NCBI RefSeq assembly: GCF_003050835.1
Contig: NZ_QAOJ01000001.1
Span: 682,001-746,000 of the forward strand
Origin: Pseudomonas sp. GV071
GTDB taxonomy: Bacteria > Pseudomonadota > Gammaproteobacteria > Pseudomonadales > Pseudomonadaceae
Length of the DNA: 64,000 nt
Reading direction: 5' to 3'
Shown: positions 59,900 through 64,000 of the stretch, one piece after another
How the letters are laid out: each line of letters opens with the position of its first letter
Numbering within the stretch: the stretch's first letter is position 1
The notes under the pieces: generated by a model
Told to the model about the DNA's origin: nothing
The model's database searches: none
The model's input: only the letters and a program-made list of their open reading frames with translations
Program-made: the position numbers and the translations under genes

Positions 59900-60907
59900 A
59901 TGGCTGAGGCGCTGTTCTCCCGCTCGTCGTGGCTCAACTCGCTGCATATGTCGACGCTCACCGTGGCGCTGCTGCAGGCCCAAGGGCATACGCCGGAGGC
60001 GGTGCTGGAGGGCAGCGGTATTTCTACCGATGACTTGCGCGGGATGAAACGCCTGATTGCTCCCGGCCAGGAGCAGCACGTGTTCGCCAATGCCCTGCGC
60101 CTGAGCGCGCAGCCGGCATTGGGTATGGTCCTGGGGCTGCGCACACGGATTTCCGCTTATGGCCTGCTCGGTTATGCGTTGCTGTCGGCGCCGACCTTTG
60201 GCGAAGCGCTGCGCATTGGCCTCAGTTATCCAGTGCTGCTCGGCACCTACTTTAATCTCGGCCTCACTGTCGAAGGCCAGACCGCCTGGCTGACCGCCAC
60301 TGGTTATGGCGAAGATGAAGCCCTGCGGCCGTTTAACGTTGAGTTATGCCTGGCCTCGTTGAAAGTGGTGTGCGGCGACTTGCTTGGCCAACCGCTGCCG
60401 CTGTTAGCGGCGCAATTCGACTACGGCGAAACTGCAGGCTACGCCGACGGTTTTGCGTGCACGTTGCAGTTCGAACAGCCGCGCAATGCCATCGGCTTCG
60501 CCGCCGCCTGGCTGGAGCAGCCGCTGCCACTGGCTGACCCTGTCACCCACCAGGAAATGCTCGACCAATGCCGCCGGCAGAACGCCGAGCTGGCGGCCAA
60601 CCGCGCGTGGTTGGAGCGGGTGCGGGCGCTGCTCGCCGAGCGCTTGCAAAGCCCCCCGGGCCTGGACGAACTGGCCCGGCAAATGAACTGCTCGGCGCGC
60701 AGCCTGCGCCGCTACCTGCAACAGCAGCACACCAGCTACCAGCAGTTGCTCGACGAGCTGCGCTTCACCCGCGCCAAGGAACTGCTGCAACAAGGCGAGC
60801 TGCCCATCTACCGCATCGCCGAACTGCTCGGCTTCAGCGAAACCGCCGGCCTGCGCCACGCCTTCCAACGCTGGAGTGGGCAGCCGCCGAGTTATTTCCG
60901 GGTTTGA
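59900..60907 (+). CDS. AraC-family regulator with arabinose-binding-like N-terminal domain (OruR/ArgR-like type)
   Basis: 335 residues. The first 200 form the helical/beta sensing domain of the 'Arabinose_bd' kind (LIAPGQEQHVFANALRLSAQ, PALGMVLGLRTRISAYGLLG). The C-terminus holds two helix-turn-helices (LARQMNCSARSLRRYLQQQ, IAELLGFSETAGLRHAFQRW, ending SGQPPSYFRV). Family members regulate amino-acid, polyamine or fatty-acid catabolism. It lies 6 bases after aceK and upstream of the polyamine genes, so it could regulate either. A strong hairpin follows. Confidence 0.86.
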   Translation: MAEALFSRSSWLNSLHMSTLTVALLQAQGHTPEAVLEGSGISTDDLRGMKRLIAPGQEQHVFANALRLSAQPALGMVLGLRTRISAYGLLGYALLSAPTFGEALRIGLSYPVLLGTYFNLGLTVEGQTAWLTATGYGEDEALRPFNVELCLASLKVVCGDLLGQPLPLLAAQFDYGETAGYADGFACTLQFEQPRNAIGFAAAWLEQPLPLADPVTHQEMLDQCRRQNAELAANRAWLERVRALLAERLQSPPGLDELARQMNCSARSLRRYLQQQHTSYQQLLDELRFTRAKELLQQGELPIYRIAELLGFSETAGLRHAFQRWSGQPPSYFRV

Positions 60908-60930
60908 TCCAGCCTCGCCTTTTCCAGGAG

Positions 60931-60990
60931 TCGCGGCTGAAGCCCCTCCCACAAGGACCTCGATCCCTGTGGGAGGGGCTTCAGCCGCGA
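60931..60990. repeat. Perfect REP hairpin (23-bp stem)
   Basis: Bases 60931-60953 (starting TCGCGGCTGAAGCCCC) and 60968-60990 (ending CAGCCGCGA) are perfectly complementary over 23 bases with a 14-base spacer. It ends the AraC gene's region and separates it from the polyamine genes; the rest of the gap 60908-61118 holds a likely promoter for the amidohydrolase with no clear motif. Confidence 0.85.
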
Positions 60991-61118
60991 TGCCTTTGAT
61001 CTTGATATGGCCATGTGGATTGGCCATATCGATCCCCTTTTGGCCTGCGCCAGCGTTCACCTGTTGCGCCACCTGTGTCCACAATGCGGGCACAAGAACA
61101 CTGATGAGGTAGCCCGTT

Positions 61119-62162
61119 ATGTTGACCGTCTACAGCGACGATCACCGTCTCCACCATGGCCAGGCCGAGCTGGTAGATGGCCAGTTGCAGCCCTGTTTCG
61201 AAATGCCCAGCCGCGCCGACACGGTGCTGGCACGGGTCAGGCAGCAGAACCTCGGTGAAGTGATTGAGCCGAACGATTTCGGCCTGGCACCCATCGCCCG
61301 CGTCCACGACGGCGCCTACCTGACTTTTCTGCAAAACGCCTGGGCGCGCTGGGCCGCCGAAGGTCACAGCTGCGACCTGTTGCCCTCCTGTTTTCCCGGC
61401 CGCCGCCTGCGCCGCGATGGGCCGATTCCCCGCGCCCTGATCGGCGAATTGGGGCATTACTGCTTCGATACCGAAGCGCCGATCACCGCCGGCACCTGGC
61501 AGGCGATCTACAGCTCGGCGCAAGTGGCGCTGACCGCCCAGGACCATATGCGCAAAGGCGCTCGCAGCGCCTTTGCCCTGTGCCGTCCGCCAGGCCACCA
61601 TGCCGGCAGCGACTTTATGGGCGGCTACTGCTTCCTCAACAACGTCGCCATCGCCACCCAGGCCTTTATCGACCAGGGCGCCAAACGCGTGGCGATCCTC
61701 GACGTCGATTACCACCACGGCAACGGCACCCAGGAAATCTTTTACCCGCGCGGCGATGTGCTGTTCGCCTCCATCCATGGCGACCCGCTGGACGAGTATC
61801 CGTACTTCCTCGGCAACGCTGATGAAACCGGCGAAGGCGCAGGCGAGGGTTGCAACCACAACTACCCGCTGGCCCTCGGCAGCGGCTGGCCGCAGTGGAG
61901 CGCGGCGCTGGACGACGCCTGCGAGAAGATCGCCGCCTACGCCCCGGATGTGCTGGTAATTTCCCTCGGCGTCGACACCTACAAAGAAGACCCGATTTCG
62001 CAGTTCAAACTCGACTCGCCGGACTACCTGGCCATGGGCGCACGCATCGCCGCCTTAGGGCTGCCGACGCTGTTCGTGATGGAAGGTGGGTATGCGGTGG
62101 AAGCCATTGGCGTCAATGCGGTGAACGTCTTGCAAGGCTATGAAAGGGCTACCCATGTTTAA
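61119..62162 (+). CDS. aphA: Acetylpolyamine amidohydrolase (histone-deacetylase-fold)
   Basis: 347 residues, with HDAC-type catalysis removing acetyl groups from polyamines in the cytoplasm. Zinc and catalytic residues are visible: H160/H161 in RPPGHHAG, D197 and H199 in ILDVDYHHGNG, D286 in GVDTYKEDP and the transition-state Tyr at 325 in MEGGYAV. The loop insertion near residues 85-105 (LPSCFPGRRLRRDGPIPR) fits the polyamine-specific group. It overlaps the polyamine-binding-protein gene by 8 bases, as in the P. aeruginosa PA1409-PA1410 pair. The symbol is by analogy; paralogues exist in that species. Confidence 0.87.
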   Translation: MLTVYSDDHRLHHGQAELVDGQLQPCFEMPSRADTVLARVRQQNLGEVIEPNDFGLAPIARVHDGAYLTFLQNAWARWAAEGHSCDLLPSCFPGRRLRRDGPIPRALIGELGHYCFDTEAPITAGTWQAIYSSAQVALTAQDHMRKGARSAFALCRPPGHHAGSDFMGGYCFLNNVAIATQAFIDQGAKRVAILDVDYHHGNGTQEIFYPRGDVLFASIHGDPLDEYPYFLGNADETGEGAGEGCNHNYPLALGSGWPQWSAALDDACEKIAAYAPDVLVISLGVDTYKEDPISQFKLDSPDYLAMGARIAALGLPTLFVMEGGYAVEAIGVNAVNVLQGYERATHV

Positions 62163-63252
62163 GCAGAAAACCCTCGCCCTGCTGGTCGCCGCCACGCTGT
62201 TGGCCAGCGCCACGGCCATGGCCGCGGAGCCGGTGGTCCGCATCTACAACTGGTTCGATTACATCGGCCCCGACACCTTGAAGAGCTTCAAAGCGGAAAC
62301 CGGCATCGAGCCCAAATACGACGTTTACGACAGCAACGAAGTGCTCGAAGCCAAGCTGCTCTCCGGCCATTCCGGCTATGACCTGGTGGTGCCCAGCGAC
62401 AGCTTTCTGCCCAATTACATGAAGGCCCAGGTGTTCCAGAAACTAGACAAGAGCAAGCTGCCCAACTGGAAGAACCTCAACCCCGAACTACTCAAAGTGC
62501 TGGCCGCCAAGGACCCCGGCAACCAGTACGTGGTGCCGTACATGTGGGGCACCAACGGCATCGCGTTCAATGTCGACAAGGTCAAAGCCATTCTCGGTGA
62601 CGACGCGCCGCTGGACTCCTGGGACCTGGTGTTCGACCCGGAGATCCTCGCCAAGCTCAAGCAGTGCGGCGTGGCCTATCTGGATGCGCCCACCGAAGTG
62701 ATTCCCGAGGTGCTGCACTATCTCGGCCTGTCGCCCAACAGCCACAACCCGGCCGACTACAAAAAGGCCGAAGAGCACCTGAACAAACTGCGGCCGTCGA
62801 TCACCTATTTCAGTTCATCGAAGTTCGTCACCGACCTCGCCAATGGTGATATCTGCGTGGCGGTTGCCTGGTCCGGCGGTGCCATGCAGGCCGCAGCGCG
62901 GGCCAACGAAGCGAACAACGGCATCAAGATCGAATACCGCATTCCGAAAGAGGGCACCGCCGCCTGGTTTGACGTGCTGGCCATTCCCCGCGACGCGCAG
63001 AACATCGAACAGGCGCATGCCTTTATCAACTATCTGTTACGCCCGGAAGTGGTGGCGCCGATCTCCGATTACGTCGCCTACGCCAACCCCAATCAGGCTG
63101 CTGATGGTCTGATCAGCCCGGCGCTACGCAACAACCCCAACGTCTATCCACCGGCTGAGGTGCAAGCCAAGTTGTACAGCGTGGAAATGCTGCCGCCGGC
63201 CCTGGAGCGGTTGCGTACGCGCACGTGGACCAAGGTGAAAACCGGCCAGTAA
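62155..63252 (+). CDS. Polyamine-type periplasmic binding protein (PotF/SpuD-like)
   Basis: 365 residues from the ATG at 62155, which overlaps the amidohydrolase stop. Signal peptide MFKQKTLALLVAATLLASAT, cleavage near AMA/AE. Typical start of the mature protein VVRIYNWFDYIGPDTLKSF (about 26-44), then VYDSNEVLEAKLLSGHSGYD (about 55-75), VPYMWGTNGIAFNVDKVKAI and WSGGAMQAAARANEANN. It binds putrescine, spermidine or acetylpolyamines. The permease and ATPase genes are not linked, which suggests it works with a Spu/Pot system elsewhere. Confidence 0.9.
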   Translation: MFKQKTLALLVAATLLASATAMAAEPVVRIYNWFDYIGPDTLKSFKAETGIEPKYDVYDSNEVLEAKLLSGHSGYDLVVPSDSFLPNYMKAQVFQKLDKSKLPNWKNLNPELLKVLAAKDPGNQYVVPYMWGTNGIAFNVDKVKAILGDDAPLDSWDLVFDPEILAKLKQCGVAYLDAPTEVIPEVLHYLGLSPNSHNPADYKKAEEHLNKLRPSITYFSSSKFVTDLANGDICVAVAWSGGAMQAAARANEANNGIKIEYRIPKEGTAAWFDVLAIPRDAQNIEQAHAFINYLLRPEVVAPISDYVAYANPNQAADGLISPALRNNPNVYPPAEVQAKLYSVEMLPPALERLRTRTWTKVKTGQ

Positions 63253-63260
63253 AGGTGGCC

Positions 63261-64000
63261 TCAGCGCTGTACCAGCCAATCGCGAAATGCTGTTACCAGC
63301 TCGCTGCCCCCGGGGCGGTGCAGCAGCAGGTAACGGCGCTCGTGGCTGGCGCTGAGCGGCGACAGCTCCACCAGGTAACGGTTAGCCAACTCCTGCTGGA
63401 TCAACGCCGTCGGGCATAGCGCCACACCATGGCCGGCGATGGCAGCGGTGCTCATCAGGTTGAAGTCCTCATACACCACGCCGCTGTTCAACGCCGGCGC
63501 GGGCAGTCCGGCGGTGGCAAACCAGATCTGCCAACCCTGCGGGCTTTGGTCGTGCAACAGCGGCAACTGCCACCACTGTGCAGGGTCTCCCAGCTGTGCC
63601 AATAGGCTGGGGTTGCACACCGGGCGCGTCTCGCCGCTGAGCAGCGGTTGGCTTGCGTAGGGCCCGCGATACGGGCCATCCCAGTGACGAATCAGCACAT
63701 CGATACCCTCGTCGATGTGCTCGGCCGTTTGCGAGGCATAGACAATCTGCAGCTGCACATCGGGGTGGCGCGTGGCAAAGCTCGGCAGCAGCGGAATCAA
63801 CCAGCGCGACGCCACCGAGGGCGTGCACGCGACCACTAACGTCGGCCGCGGCTGTTGCTGTTCGAGGCGCGCGCAGGCCTGGGCGATGTCATCGAAGGCG
63901 CCACCAAGGGCTTGCGCCAACTGCGCGCCAGCCTCGGTTGCCGTTACCCCACGGCCTTGTTTGACCATCAACACCTGCTGGAAATAACCCTCCAACTGCT
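63261..64000 (-). CDS. LysR-family transcriptional regulator, truncated by the window end
   Basis: The frame is open to base 64000, so the N-terminal DNA-binding helices lie mostly outside. The visible start QLEGYFQQVLMVKQGRGVTA is the end of the HTH region (the LE....LF.R..RG.....T motif), followed by TEAGAQLAQALGGAFDDIAQ and a full effector domain (about 55-240). It faces and converges with the polyamine-binding gene (8-bp gap), so it may not regulate it directly. Ligand unknown. Confidence 0.85.
   Translation of the reverse strand, partial: QLEGYFQQVLMVKQGRGVTATEAGAQLAQALGGAFDDIAQACARLEQQQPRPTLVVACTPSVASRWLIPLLPSFATRHPDVQLQIVYASQTAEHIDEGIDVLIRHWDGPYRGPYASQPLLSGETRPVCNPSLLAQLGDPAQWWQLPLLHDQSPQGWQIWFATAGLPAPALNSGVVYEDFNLMSTAAIAGHGVALCPTALIQQELANRYLVELSPLSASHERRYLLLHRPGGSELVTAFRDWLVQR

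Noticed and set aside
1..64000. CRISPR array, tRNA or rRNA genes, insertion sequences, prophage
   Set aside because: No regularly spaced direct repeats, cloverleaf-like or rRNA-like stretches, transposases or phage genes were recognised on either strand.

Overview
The window is a high-GC stretch of a Pseudomonas chromosome, most likely from the fluorescens/putida side of the genus. Three things point there. The REP units are of the GTAGGAGCGGCTTCAGCCGCGAT kind. The LysR / 3-mercaptopropionate dioxygenase / multi-rhodanese trio has the order known as PA2601-PA2603 in P. aeruginosa. The aceK and acetylpolyamine amidohydrolase plus polyamine-binding-protein neighbourhoods are also typical. No rRNA, tRNA, CRISPR array, phage or insertion sequence is visible. 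I support 55 protein genes; the first and last are cut by the window ends and one is broken by a frameshift.

Layout. 1-6028: an APC permease end, two DUF3574 genes flanking a spermidine synthase, and the thiol-dioxygenase/rhodanese unit with its divergent LysR. 6607-13261: a seven-gene operon with an SsuBC-type ABC importer, an acyl-CoA-dehydrogenase-fold flavoenzyme, a D-2-hydroxyacid dehydrogenase, a class II aldolase, a Tat-exported binding protein and an M19 dipeptidase. 13910-19574: a Tat-exported FAD amine oxidase, a Sec-exported RidA protein, a TonB-dependent receptor and an SsuA-like binding protein. 19770-24228: a compact biosynthesis-like operon with a 2OG-Fe(II) oxygenase, a frameshifted XYP-type tRNA-dependent cyclodipeptide synthase, a 14-helix MFS exporter and a sulfur-type flavin monooxygenase. 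24236-26097: a betaine-type permease and binding protein without an ATPase.

26514-32615 (minus strand): a desaturase, a PhnD-like protein, an ECF sigma factor, a FecR protein and an STN-containing TonB receptor. 32706-38548: a GntR regulator facing an ABC importer operon that ends in a DUF3604/PHP-like hydrolase. 38625-45499: a GlxA-like regulator with an MFS pump, divergent from an SsuA-like binding protein, an arylsulfotransferase-like protein and a TonB receptor. 45578-64000: PPK2, a quinone reductase with LysR, a PstS-OmpA fusion, a TorF porin, an exported amidohydrolase with LysR, a second FecI/FecR/TonB-receptor set, AceK, an AraC regulator and a polyamine cluster.

Taken together, 5-46 kb looks like an accessory nutrient-scavenging region biased to organosulfur and amine compounds. 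It has four SsuA-like binding proteins, two SsuBC-type importers, three TonB receptors, flavin and 2OG oxygenases and a sulfotransferase-like protein. That reading is inferred from families and context. The most novel-looking locus is the cyclodipeptide synthase operon. A second unusual feature is a three-copy intergenic repeat whose internal hairpin keeps its pairing and its CAGTCG loop while the stem sequence changes.
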